A stretch of 22,947 bases of DNA from Colimorpha sp045591485. GTDB lineage: Bacteria; Bacteroidota; Bacteroidia; Bacteroidales; P3. Below, piece by piece: positions 6,995 through 14,873 of the stretch. The notes beneath the pieces were generated by a model that was not told where the DNA came from, did no database searches, and was given only the letters and a program-made list of their open reading frames with translations. The stretch's first letter is position 1; the number at the start of each line of letters is the position of its first letter. The position numbers were made by a program, and so were the translations under genes. Location of the stretch: positions 1 through 22,947 of the forward strand of contig JAZNSV010000090.1 in the NCBI GenBank assembly GCA_045591485.1, given 5' to 3'.

Positions 6995-7609
6995 ATGGAC
7001 TACATTAACATATTCATCAAGTCGATCTTCGTCGACAATATGATCTTCGCCTTCTTCCTCGGCATGTGCTCCTACCTTGCCGTCTCCAAGACCGTGAAGA
7101 CCTCCGCGGGTCTCGGCGTGGCAGTCACCTTCGTGCTGCTCATCACCGTGCCTATCAACTACCTGCTGAACAAGTTCTTCCTCGCTCCCGGAGCCATGAC
7201 GTGGATCTCCCCGGCGCTGGCCGACGTGGACCTCTCCTTCCTCAGCCTCATCATGTTCATCGCCGTCATCGCCGCCATCGTCCAGATGGTCGAGATGGTC
7301 GTGGAGAAGTTCAGCCCCTCGCTCTACAACTCCCTCGGCATCTTCCTCCCCCTCATCGCTGTCAACTGCGCCGTCATGTCCGGCTCCCTCTTCATGCAGG
7401 AACGCGGCTACGCCAACATCGGCGAAGCCACCGTCTTCGCACTCGGCAGCGGCCTCGGTTGGCTCCTCGCCATCGTCGCCATCGCCGCCATCCGCGAAAA
7501 GCTCCGCTACAGCCACATCCCACCCGCACTCCGCGGCGTCGGCATCACCTTCATCATCACCGGCCTCATGGGCATGGCCTTCATGAGTTTTATGGGATTC
7601 AAATTATAG
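6995..7609 (+). CDS. nqrE: Na+-translocating NADH:quinone reductase subunit E
   Basis: Integral membrane partner of NqrD. The 204-aa product has six predicted helices and the two cysteines expected to hold the intramembrane iron-sulfur centre: LGMCSYLAV (Cys25) and VNCAVMSGSLF (Cys125). It begins MDYINIFIKSIFVDNMIFAFFLG, typical of the NqrE/RnfA family. Unlike nqrB-D it does not overlap its upstream neighbour; it is preceded by a 49-nt repeat spacer after the thioredoxin-like gene. Confidence 0.95.
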   Translation: MDYINIFIKSIFVDNMIFAFFLGMCSYLAVSKTVKTSAGLGVAVTFVLLITVPINYLLNKFFLAPGAMTWISPALADVDLSFLSLIMFIAVIAAIVQMVEMVVEKFSPSLYNSLGIFLPLIAVNCAVMSGSLFMQERGYANIGEATVFALGSGLGWLLAIVAIAAIREKLRYSHIPPALRGVGITFIITGLMGMAFMSFMGFKL

Positions 7610-7612
7610 CTG

Positions 7613-7675
7613 TAAGCTGTGAGTGTTAAGTTTTAAGTGGGCTGACGCGGCCTATGACTTAAAACTTACAGCTTA
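7613..7675 (+). repeat. Nested inverted repeats between nqrE and nqrF
   Basis: An inner stem, taagttttaagt (7627-7638) with acttaaaactta (7657-7668), is enclosed by an outer stem, taagctgt (7613-7620) with acagctta (7668-7675); the two share base 7668. Further cttaaaa units follow to about 7687. The hairpin nearly fills the 84-nt gap between nqrE and nqrF. No U-run follows that would make it a clear terminator. Confidence 0.75.
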
Positions 7676-7693
7676 AAACTTAAAACTAAAAAA

Positions 7694-8998
7694 ATGACAC
7701 AAACACTTATTATCTCAATCATCCTCATCCTTGTCGTCATCCTGCTCCTCGTGGCGCTCCTCCTCGTGCTCCGCGCCAAGCTCATGCCGCAGGGCAACGT
7801 CAAGATAACCATAAATGAAGACCGCGAGCTCACCGTCCCCACCGGCGGCACACTCATCAACACCCTCGGCGAACAGGGCATCCACCTCCCCTCCGCATGC
7901 GGCGGCAAAGGCAGCTGCGGCCAGTGCAAGTGCCGCGTCGTCCGCGGCGGCGGCTCCATCCTCCCCACCGAGCTCCCCCACTTCAGCCGCCGTCAGGTGA
8001 AGGAAGGCTGGCGACTCGGATGCCAGGTCAAGGTCAAGGAAGACCTCGCCCTTAAACTCCCACAGAGCATCCTCAGCATCAAGGAATACGAGTGCACCGT
8101 GGTCTCGAACCGCAACGTGGCCACCTTCATCAAGGAATTCAAGGTGCAGCTGCCTGTCGGCGAGCACATGGACTTCGTCCCCGGCTCCTACGCACAGATC
8201 AAGATTCCCGCCTTCCGCATCAACTACAGCGACTTCGACCGCTCCCTCATCGGCGACGAATACCTGCCCGCCTGGGACAAGATGAAGATGTTCGACCTCG
8301 TCTGCGTCAACACCGAACCCACCGTCCGCGCCTATTCCATGGCCAACTACCCCGCCGAAGGCGACGTCTTCATGCTGACTGTAAGAATCGCCACCCCACC
8401 GCTCACGGCCGACCGCTCCGGATTCCAGAACGTCAATCCGGGCATTGCCTCAAGCTACATATTCTCGCTGAAGCCCGGCGACAAGGTCATCATGTCCGGC
8501 CCCTACGGCGAGTTCCGCGTGCGCGGCACCGACGACGGCACCTGGCGCGACGACCCGCAGGGTAACGAGATGATCTGGGTGGGCGGCGGCGCCGGCATGG
8601 CTCCACTCCGCGCACAGATCATGCACCTCACCCGCACACTCCACTGCACCAACCGCCCCATGCACTACTTCTACGGCGCACGCGCACTCAACGAGGTGTT
8701 CTACCTCGACGACTTCCACCAGCTCGAGCGCGACTTCCCCAACTTCCACTTCCACCTCGCCCTCGACCGCCCAGACCCAGCCGCCGACGCAGCCGGCGTG
8801 CCCTACACCCCAGGCTTCATCCACCAGGTCATGTACGACACCTACCTCCGCGACCACCCCGCACCCGAGGACATCGAGTACTACATGTGCGGCCCCGGTC
8901 CCATGAGCTCGGCAGTGGTCAAGATGCTCGACAGCCTCGGCGTCCAGCCCGAAAACATCGCCTATGACGACTTCGGCGGCGGCGCCCCGAAGAAGTAA
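7694..8998 (+). CDS. nqrF: Na+-translocating NADH:quinone reductase subunit F
   Basis: Entry subunit that oxidises NADH and passes electrons through FAD and a [2Fe-2S] centre. The 434-aa product has an N-terminal membrane helix (about residues 4-27), a ferredoxin domain with cluster cysteines Cys69, Cys75 and Cys78 in SACGGKGSCGQC and Cys110 in RLGCQV, then a flavin/NADH reductase module: RAYSMANYP (FAD binding, about 212-220), GGGAGMAPLRAQI (nicotinamide binding) and YMCGPGPMSSAV near the C-terminus. Last gene of the operon. A weak hairpin lies 33 nt after the stop. Confidence 0.96.
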   Translation: MTQTLIISIILILVVILLLVALLLVLRAKLMPQGNVKITINEDRELTVPTGGTLINTLGEQGIHLPSACGGKGSCGQCKCRVVRGGGSILPTELPHFSRRQVKEGWRLGCQVKVKEDLALKLPQSILSIKEYECTVVSNRNVATFIKEFKVQLPVGEHMDFVPGSYAQIKIPAFRINYSDFDRSLIGDEYLPAWDKMKMFDLVCVNTEPTVRAYSMANYPAEGDVFMLTVRIATPPLTADRSGFQNVNPGIASSYIFSLKPGDKVIMSGPYGEFRVRGTDDGTWRDDPQGNEMIWVGGGAGMAPLRAQIMHLTRTLHCTNRPMHYFYGARALNEVFYLDDFHQLERDFPNFHFHLALDRPDPAADAAGVPYTPGFIHQVMYDTYLRDHPAPEDIEYYMCGPGPMSSAVVKMLDSLGVQPENIAYDDFGGGAPKK

Positions 8999-9030
8999 CT
9001 GAACCACCAAAGCATTAAACAATATTCAGT

Positions 9031-9050
9031 GGGCGGCCAAATGGTCGCCC
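9031..9050 (+). terminator. Weak hairpin after nqrF
   Basis: gggcggcc-aaat-ggtcgccc forms an 8-bp stem with one G-U pair 33 nt after the nqrF stop. The downstream bases (cattgtggttgg) are not a clean U-run, so termination is only possible, not shown. It could also serve the opposite strand gene ending at 9134. Confidence 0.4.
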
Positions 9051-9133
9051 CATTGTGGTTGGGTTCATCGAATGCATTACAATTCCTCGACGAAGTCTTT
9101 GCTTAGTAGAGTGCACTCTTGCGTGCACAATTA

Positions 9134-9658
9134 TCAATATTGAACCAACCGGACGGACAGGCCGCTACACTGGTCATTGATATCCACGTACACACCGTCC
9201 GAACTGATTTCAAGAAGCCATGCCACTTCGTCGACATCAGATGTGGACGACCAGTAGTTGCCTGAGGAACCTACCTGGTACACATTACCACTACAGCCTC
9301 GGAAGCCGGCAGCGGGCAGTGTGATGGAATTGCCGTTAGGGCCGATGATTTCATATTCCGTTCCACTCCAAGACCATTCGCAATCGTTGACGAGTTCCTT
9401 AAACTGTTCGCGGGAAGGAAGTTTGTGCCCAAAACGGCTTATAGCTTCATCATACGTAAAAAAATCATACTCGACATCGGTGGAACCAACCTCATTTACG
9501 GTTTTCCATTTGGTGCCACTTGGCAAACCCAAATCCACATACGTACCAGGTGTTCCACCACCACCCTCTCTCCCATTGTCATTTTTCGTGCAACCGGTTG
9601 CCACACCAATCGAAAGTGCTATGAGGCACACAATGTTTAATCTGACTGTTTTTTTCAT
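9134..9658 (-). CDS. FISUMP/DUF1566-type lipoprotein
   Basis: 174-aa predicted surface or periplasmic lipoprotein. The signal peptide MKKTVRLNIVCLIALSIGVA ends in a lipobox (ATGC, lipidated Cys23), followed by a short Gly-rich linker. Residues about 39-174 show the pattern of the Fibrobacter succinogenes major paralogous domain seen in many Bacteroidales: VDLGLPSGTKWKTVN, LPSREQFKELVNDCEW, LPAAGFRGCSG, GNYWSST and SVRLVQY. Exact function of this family is unknown; it has a C-type-lectin-like or FGE-like appearance. Single gene, convergent with nqrF, with no clear consensus promoter upstream. Confidence 0.85.
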   Translation of the reverse strand: MKKTVRLNIVCLIALSIGVATGCTKNDNGREGGGGTPGTYVDLGLPSGTKWKTVNEVGSTDVEYDFFTYDEAISRFGHKLPSREQFKELVNDCEWSWSGTEYEIIGPNGNSITLPAAGFRGCSGNVYQVGSSGNYWSSTSDVDEVAWLLEISSDGVYVDINDQCSGLSVRLVQY

Positions 9659-9983
9659 TAATAATATAGTTTAATTGATTAATAATGTTTGTCAAATACC
9701 AATAAGAAAAGGCATGAGGTTATGTGCTCATGTCCGTCTTTCACCAGGCATCGCCAAACGCCTTAACAGGAACGGGGTCTTAGGGTACATCTCTCACGCC
9801 TGACGGTATGCAGATAAGCTATAGCATACACATACAAGCGAAAGCATAAATGCCTGTCCTCCTGTTTGAATTTTGGCGAATTCGGTGAAAGGGACCGTAT
9901 TACAATGCTTTTCTTGCTTACAGCTTTCGCTCTCGAAAGCAAATGCAAAATTACGAATAAAAATCGGACTGGCAAAATTTATT
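9659..9983. other. Intergenic region with one short hairpin
   Basis: No supported gene. A 7-bp hairpin, gctttcg-ctct-cgaaagc, lies at 9923-9940. A 20-codon frame on the minus strand (9728-9790) exists but has no supporting signal. No tRNA fold is evident. Confidence 0.6.
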
Positions 9984-10014
9984 TTTGTCAGTTTCCGAGA
10001 AAGTAGTACTTTTG
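9984..10014 (+). promoter_or_regulatory. Consensus Bacteroidetes promoter
   Basis: TTTG (9984-9987), 19-bp spacer, TACTTTTG (10007-10014), then CAG. An exact match to the primary sigma factor consensus TTTG/TAnnTTTG of Bacteroidetes. Predicted start near 10021 gives a leader of about 100 nt for the gene at 10120. Confidence 0.8.
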
Positions 10015-10119
10015 CAGCCGGAAAAAACGCAAGCGGCATACCACAGAAACACGAGTATTCTGCCGGTGGCCGCCATCTGCGAAAACAAACAACCGACAAC
10101 ATACAACACAAACAACAAC

Positions 10120-10533
10120 ATGGAACTGAGACTCACATATAGCGAAATCAGCGAACTGATTGAGAAGAAATCCGGACGCGCCCTGCCCGTGATGTACGGC
10201 GGCCCGCACACCGTGCGCATCAGCTACGACGTCAACATGCTCTTCCGCAACGCCAGCGTCGGCCTCGACCTCACGGTCGACAGCGTCGAAGGCGGCAACA
10301 TCTACCTCAGCTACAACGGCGGCGCCGGCATCGACTTCATGGTGCGCCAGGCCCTCAACATGGCCCGCACCCGCCCCGGCGGCGAACTGATAGAGCCGCT
10401 GGCCGACAACCGCATACTGCTGGCCCTCGGCCGCGCCCCGCAGGCGGGCTCGCTGCTCGAACACATCGTGCTCGACGACATCTGCTTCGACGAGCAGTAC
10501 GCCATCGTCCGTTTCCACCCCAAAGCCCTCTGA
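10120..10533 (+). CDS. Conserved-looking hypothetical protein, 137 aa
   Basis: I do not recognise this protein. It starts MELRLTYSEISELIEKKSG and is a soluble alpha/beta sequence without signal peptide or membrane helix, ending RFHPKAL. Alternating hydrophobic stretches such as VGLDLTVDSV and GNIYLSYNG suggest a beta-sheet domain that may bind a lipid or ligand, but that is only an impression. An in-frame earlier start at 9985 would place the promoter inside the gene, so I chose the ATG at 10120, just after the A-rich leader. Strong coding bias, a consensus promoter and a strong terminator mark it as a real single-gene unit. Confidence 0.75.
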   Translation: MELRLTYSEISELIEKKSGRALPVMYGGPHTVRISYDVNMLFRNASVGLDLTVDSVEGGNIYLSYNGGAGIDFMVRQALNMARTRPGGELIEPLADNRILLALGRAPQAGSLLEHIVLDDICFDEQYAIVRFHPKAL

Positions 10534-10565
10534 CAGGAGCCGCACCCATCCGCGAAACACACCAA

Positions 10566-10602
10566 CCGCCTGTTGCCCAGCGCAACAGGCGGTTTTTCTT
10601 TC
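10566..10602 (+). terminator. Intrinsic terminator
   Basis: Perfect 11-bp stem ccgcctgttgc (10566-10576) and gcaacaggcgg (10582-10592) with loop ccagc, followed by tttttcttt. It ends the 137-aa gene 32 nt after its stop. Confidence 0.9.
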
Positions 10603-11136
10603 ATTCTTTAGGTGGGTTCTATAAATCCTTAATTCTCCTGCTCGCCTTCGGCATCGCGAAATCTTTTAAATCTTATAAATTATTCCGCCCTCGGCGGTTA
10701 CGCGTAGCGCAAAATCTATAGGATTTATAGATTTCTGCCCGCAGGGCAAGGTGACTGTTGATTTTTAGAAGTGGCCCTTATTCGAAAAAGCGATTTTTTC
10801 TTTCCCTTGAACACGAGTTCTTTTTTTTAACACGGAAATACATTCATGACAATTCATGGGGACCTCTATAAATACACATTCGAGAGTGCGTCTCTCAGAG
10901 ACGCCGGGTTGTATTTGCTTGATATACCCCCCACACTTGCAGTGTGGGGTTTCTCGCTGGATTGTTTTAATTCAGCGGTGCTCGAAGCCTGCAGGCAGGT
11001 AGATTGAGATTATGCCTCTACGAGGCAATTTATAGATGTTCCTTCATGGCTGATTCGTGGCAATTCATGTTCTAAAAAATTGACAGTTCATGTTTCAAAA
11101 AAAGAAGAATTCGTGTCCAGTAAAGGCCTCAAACAT
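10603..11136. other. Gene-free block rich in stem-loops and degenerate repeats
   Basis: No supported CDS. Visible structures: a distant inverted repeat tctataaatcct (10618-10629) / aggatttataga (10720-10731); hairpin aaatctata-ggatt-tatagattt (10712-10734); hairpin gcgtctc-tca-gagacgc (10888-10904); hairpin ccccacact-tgc-agtgtgggg (10929-10949) followed by ttt; and a tgcctc-tac-gaggca hairpin near 11020. Around 10841-10860 and 11041-11120 there are repeated aattcatg / attcgtg words. It may be a decayed repeat block or contain a structured RNA; nothing decides between these. Confidence 0.6.
10929..10952 (+). terminator. Terminator-like hairpin
   Basis: 9-bp perfect stem ccccacact/agtgtgggg with a 3-nt loop, followed by tttctc. 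Shape fits an intrinsic terminator, but no gene is seen immediately upstream, so a short RNA ending here is possible. Confidence 0.5.
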
Positions 11137-11199
11137 CTGCAATTCTGATAATTAGCACTCTTAAAAGCATATAACACACACTACATCAATATCATAGTA
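11137..11199 (-). repeat. Conserved one-sided flank of palindrome copy 2
   Basis: In reverse complement this matches 159-235: the blocks GTATGCTCCC, ATAGTA, ATTGATKTAGTGTG, GTTAT and AGAGTGCTAA recur in the same order. The element is thus inverted relative to copy 1. The 9-mer ttagcactc at 11152-11160 equals one half of the CIRCE heat-shock operator, but the second half is missing. Confidence 0.7.
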
Positions 11200-11207
11200 T
11201 GCTCCCA

Positions 11208-11312
11208 TTCTACCGTTGTACGATACATGTACGATATATGTACGATACTTGTACGATTGGCAATCGTACAAGTATCGTACATATATCGTACATGTATCGT
11301 ACAACGGCAGAA
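11208..11312. repeat. Palindrome of 11-bp units (copy 2)
   Basis: Perfect inverted repeat from 11213 to 11307 (47-bp arms, central G at 11260), extending with one mismatch to 11208-11312. The core arms equal those of copy 1 base for base (acatgtacgat, atatgtacgat, acttgtacgat units). The outer extensions differ from copy 1, yet still partly pair with each other. It lies about 80 bp upstream of the B12 riboswitch promoter. Confidence 0.95.
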
Positions 11313-11391
11313 GAAGACCCCTACAGGAGGCCACCTTGAGCCGGCATCGGGCACACCCAAAATGCCGCGCAGGATACATGGCGAAATAATT

Positions 11392-11422
11392 TTTGCCATA
11401 TCGTTTTTATTTTGTATTTTTG
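11392..11422 (+). promoter_or_regulatory. Consensus promoter of the B12 riboswitch operon
   Basis: TTTG (11392-11395), 19-bp spacer, TATTTTTG (11415-11422). An exact match to the Bacteroidetes consensus. Predicted start near 11429, just before the riboswitch. Confidence 0.8.
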
Positions 11423-11432
11423 CCGCCGTTTT

Positions 11433-11600
11433 GGTCGCCCGAAGAGGGTGCCAAGAGGGAAGCCGGTGAGAGTCCGGCGCAGTCCCGCTGCTGTGAGCTC
11501 AAAAGCTGAAGCCCAACACGATACGTCACTATGCGCCGCCATAGACGCATGGGAAGACGGGGCCGAGGAGAGCAAGCCAGAAGACCTGCCAAAACCGATG
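11433..11600 (+). ncRNA. Cobalamin (B12) riboswitch
   Basis: The core of the class is readable in order: gggtgcc, aagaGGGAAgccGGTGag, AgTCCggcgC, aGtCCCGCtgCTGTgA, the gtCACTatgcg block, GGGAAGacgg, and the B12 box aagccagaagacctgcc (11574-11590). These match the adenosylcobalamin-type riboswitch consensus. Binding of cobalamin is expected to block expression of the downstream operon. The expression platform is the following 150 nt to the start at 11745; I could not assign its alternative fold. It implies that the two T9SS proteins downstream are made when B12 is scarce. Confidence 0.92.
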
Positions 11601-11744
11601 GAATCAGGACCGCTTTCGAGGAAAAAGCACCCGATCGACCAATCTGCCCATACACTTTCTGTCGGCGAGATTGTCGTTTGTTTGCTTTATTGTCCTCAGA
11701 AGCACCCAACATGTGGATAATGATTGTATAAAAGCAAACATACG

Positions 11745-14700
11745 ATGACAAGACTGTTCAAGACACTACTGACGGCGGCATGGCTCACGATTATGCCCAC
11801 GATGCTTTGCGCCCAGGCCTACGACACCGTGGCCGCGGGCACCAGCAGCGCGCAGCAGCTGCCGTTCTACCTTTTCAACGCCCCCTACGCCCAATGGACG
11901 CAGAGCGTCTACACCGCCGACCGGCTGACGGCCCTGCAGGGCAAGACACTGACGGCTTTCACCTACCACACGGCCATCAGCACCTTCACCCCCGCACCGG
12001 GCACATGGACCATAAGCCTGGCCATCACGACCAAGAGCGACCTGGAGCTGGGCAAGGACAACACGCCCGGCACACAGGTGTTCAGCGGCACGCCGACCTT
12101 CGCCGACGGCAACCTGACGTTCACCTTCGACACACCGTTTGTATACAACGGCGGCAACCTGCTGGTGTACTTCGACCACCCGTCCGGCACCACGACCGAA
12201 CAGCAAAGCACCACGTTCTGGTCGACGGTGATGTACGAGAACCGCGCCAGCCGCTACGCCTGCAACAACTCGTACAACACCTCGGCCTACAACGGCGAGG
12301 GCGCAATCTCGGCCTACCTCCCGACGATATACGTGAGCAGCAGCGACGGCGGCGAGACGACGGACACCTGCACCGTGACGGTGAGTCCCTCGGAGCCTTT
12401 CTTCGAGACCTTCGCCGACACCTGGACCGACGGCAAGCCGGGCGCCTGCTGGAGCAACAGCCATATCTCGGGTGCGGGCGTGAGCAAATGGAGCAAGAGC
12501 TACCAGGGCCACGACGACGGCAACGGCGCCCAGATGGCCTACGACTTCTATGCCAGCGAAAACCCCGCCAAGGCCAACCTCGTCAGCCCGCGGCTGAGCA
12601 TTCCGCAAGGCGGGGCCTACAATGTCAGCCTTTGGCTGAAACGCATCAGCAGCAGCACCGTGGGCAGCGAGGCGGGAGTGCGCGTGTTTGTCAACACCAC
12701 GCCCGACACCGTCGGCGCCACGCTCCTCTTCTTCGCACCGCAGCACATCGGCGTGGCCCCGACCGCAAGCGAAGCGGGCTGGGACTACTACGAAGGCACC
12801 ATACCCGAAGCCGGCGAGCAATACGTCATAGTGCAGGGTGTGGACCAAGGCCTGCACAACATCTGGATAGACGAGCTGCAGGTGGCCATAGGCACCACGA
12901 GCTGCGACAACCCGAGCGAGCTGCAGTGGGACGGCAGCGCCGTCACATGGCAGGCCGGCAACGCCACCGAATGGCAGGTGCGCGACGGCGACACCCTTGC
13001 CATTGTGGGCACTCCCAGCTACAGCAACCCGACATGGGCGGCGGCATCGATGCACGACGTATATGTGCGCTCCATCTGCGGCGAGGGCGACACCCTCGAA
13101 TGGCGCGGCCCCGTCAGCTTCTCGCTGCCGTGCGAGACAATCTACCTTGACGGCACCAATAGCTACAGCGAGAACTTCGACGCCCTGACCACATCGGGCA
13201 CCCTGCCCGCCTGCTGGCAGACAGCCCACGTCAGCGGCCCCGGCAGCAGCCTGTGGGGCTCGTACAGCGCCGTGAGCGCACACAGCGGCAACCGCCTGAT
13301 GAACCTGCCCGACATGCATGCCACCACACTGACCGACCTCGTGATGCCGACGGTGAACATCGCCGACTCGGGCAGCTACGAGCTGAGCCTCTGGATATAC
13401 CGCAGCAACGGCACCAAGCCCAACGAGGGCGTGCGCGCCTGGGCCAGCACCACGACCGACACCACCGGTGGCATACCGCTCTTCCACGCCCGCCGCTGCG
13501 CAGGGCAGGAACCGGCGGTAGACACCTTCGGCTGGTACGAATACACCGGCGTCATACCCATGGCCGGCGATGTGCACATCGTGCTGCAGGGCATAAGCGA
13601 ATACGGCCAGCAGACCTGGATAGACGACGTGAGCATACGCCCCGTGGGCAGTTCCCCCACCCCAACGCCGGTCGACACCACCACGACCGACACCACCAGT
13701 GTGGCTGCCGACGCCACCATCTCTGCAAGCGACATACGCTACTGGGTTGGCACCGGCAGCAACGAGGTGATACTGGCCGTCAACTGGACAGACACTGCCC
13801 TGGCTTGGGGCTACCGCTTCCAGACCGAAAGCACCACCGTGCAGGAGGTGATGGACAGCCTCTCGGCCGCCGACACGCGCCTGAGCTACAGCGGCACCGG
13901 AATGCTCGAAGACATCGTCTTCACCGAAAACGGCACCTCGCATCAGGCACAGCAGGCAGGCTGGTGGATGAGTACCCTCAACGGCAACAGCAACGCCTCG
14001 ATGGGGCTGGCCACCGAGCTGCATGGCGGCGACCTCTTCAAATGGGGCGACTACGAGGCAGGCACCACCGTAGACCCCGAGACATGGGCCATGGTATTCA
14101 CCGACACCATCTATCCCGTCGGCGAGCCGACCACCGACACAACCACCGCAACAGACACCACCACAACGACCCTGCTCGACGCCACCATAGCCGCCAGCGA
14201 CATACGCTACTGGGTGGGCACCGGCAGCAACGAGGTGATACTGGCCGTCAACTGGGTAGACACCGCCCTGGCTTGGGGCTACCGCTTCCAGGCCGAAAGC
14301 ACCACCGTGCAGGAGGTGATGGACAGCCTCTCGGCCGCCGACCCGCGACTGAGCTACAGCGGCACCGGGATGCTCGAAGACATCGTCTTCACCGAAAACG
14401 GCACCTCGCACCAGGCGCAGCAGGCGGGCTGGTGGATGAGCACCCTCAACGGCAACAGCAACGCCTCGATGGGGCTGGCCACCGAGCTGCATGGCGGCGA
14501 CTTCTTCAAGTGGGGCGACTACGCAGTGGGCACCACCATAGACCCCGAGACATGGGCCATGGTATTCACCGACACCATCTATCCTGTCAGCGAGCCGACC
14601 ACCGACACCACCGCCATAGGCACCACCGAGGGCGTGCAGCTCAAACTCTGGCCCAACCCGGCCAGCGGCAAAGTGTGCGTGACCGTGGACAGCGATGCCG

Positions 14701-14846
14701 ACGCCGTGCTCTTCGACATGGCCGGTCGCAGCCTGATGGCCGTCGGTCTGCGCCAAGGCCGCAACACGATAGACCTCGGCAGCCTCGAAGACGGCATCTA
14801 CATGCTCCGCTGCAAAGGCAACGCAGTAAAGATTGTGAAATATTGA
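11745..14846 (+). CDS. Multi-domain T9SS surface protein under B12 riboswitch control, 1033 aa
   Basis: Secreted protein predicted to cross the outer membrane by the type IX system. Signal peptide residues 1-25 (ending MLCAQA). Residues about 26-195: beta-sandwich of unknown role. Two jelly-roll (MAM/cleaved-adhesin-like) domains at about 216-382 and 473-636, each ending near WIDEL/WIDDV, with a fibronectin-III-like stretch between. Two tandem repeats at about 656-811 and 812-960, starting DIRYWVGTGSNEV and ending with WWMSTLNG...GGDLFKWGDY; the latter resembles the DUF4430 (transcobalamin-like) pattern. Residues about 963-1033 are a type A sorting domain (LKLWPNPASG ... GIYMLRC ... KIVKY). 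Thr/Asp-rich linkers join the units. I chose ATG 11745 over TTG 11724 because it begins a clean signal peptide. A corrinoid-binding role is inferred from the riboswitch and fold resemblance, not shown. Confidence 0.85.
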   Translation: MTRLFKTLLTAAWLTIMPTMLCAQAYDTVAAGTSSAQQLPFYLFNAPYAQWTQSVYTADRLTALQGKTLTAFTYHTAISTFTPAPGTWTISLAITTKSDLELGKDNTPGTQVFSGTPTFADGNLTFTFDTPFVYNGGNLLVYFDHPSGTTTEQQSTTFWSTVMYENRASRYACNNSYNTSAYNGEGAISAYLPTIYVSSSDGGETTDTCTVTVSPSEPFFETFADTWTDGKPGACWSNSHISGAGVSKWSKSYQGHDDGNGAQMAYDFYASENPAKANLVSPRLSIPQGGAYNVSLWLKRISSSTVGSEAGVRVFVNTTPDTVGATLLFFAPQHIGVAPTASEAGWDYYEGTIPEAGEQYVIVQGVDQGLHNIWIDELQVAIGTTSCDNPSELQWDGSAVTWQAGNATEWQVRDGDTLAIVGTPSYSNPTWAAASMHDVYVRSICGEGDTLEWRGPVSFSLPCETIYLDGTNSYSENFDALTTSGTLPACWQTAHVSGPGSSLWGSYSAVSAHSGNRLMNLPDMHATTLTDLVMPTVNIADSGSYELSLWIYRSNGTKPNEGVRAWASTTTDTTGGIPLFHARRCAGQEPAVDTFGWYEYTGVIPMAGDVHIVLQGISEYGQQTWIDDVSIRPVGSSPTPTPVDTTTTDTTSVAADATISASDIRYWVGTGSNEVILAVNWTDTALAWGYRFQTESTTVQEVMDSLSAADTRLSYSGTGMLEDIVFTENGTSHQAQQAGWWMSTLNGNSNASMGLATELHGGDLFKWGDYEAGTTVDPETWAMVFTDTIYPVGEPTTDTTTATDTTTTTLLDATIAASDIRYWVGTGSNEVILAVNWVDTALAWGYRFQAESTTVQEVMDSLSAADPRLSYSGTGMLEDIVFTENGTSHQAQQAGWWMSTLNGNSNASMGLATELHGGDFFKWGDYAVGTTIDPETWAMVFTDTIYPVSEPTTDTTAIGTTEGVQLKLWPNPASGKVCVTVDSDADAVLFDMAGRSLMAVGLRQGRNTIDLGSLEDGIYMLRCKGNAVKIVKY
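13710..14625 (+). repeat. Two near-identical 468-bp tandem repeats
   Basis: Unit 1 begins at 13710 and unit 2 at 14178, an exact offset of 468 bp (156 codons) kept to the end (gagccgaccacc at 14124 and 14592). Most differences are silent or single-residue. The high nucleotide identity points to recent duplication or ongoing homogenisation. Confidence 0.9.
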
Positions 14847-14873
14847 ACAAACAACAATAAAACAAATCAAACA

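Noticed and set aside
9728..9790. Minus-strand 20-codon frame (MYPKTPFLLRRLAMPGERRT)
   Set aside because: Too short to judge. No promoter or ribosome site found; kept only as a note.
9721..9810. Possible tRNA or small structured RNA
   Set aside because: No T-loop consensus and no cloverleaf pairing could be built on either strand.
11600..11744. Small ORF in the riboswitch expression platform (frame at 11531-11731)
   Set aside because: It overlaps the conserved riboswitch core and has no coding character.
11766..14870. 1034-codon open frame antisense to the first T9SS gene, and a 618-codon one at 15810-17666
   Set aside because: The sense frames have signal peptides, repeats and sorting domains. 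The antisense translations are Gly/Val/Ala/His-rich with no recognisable domain.
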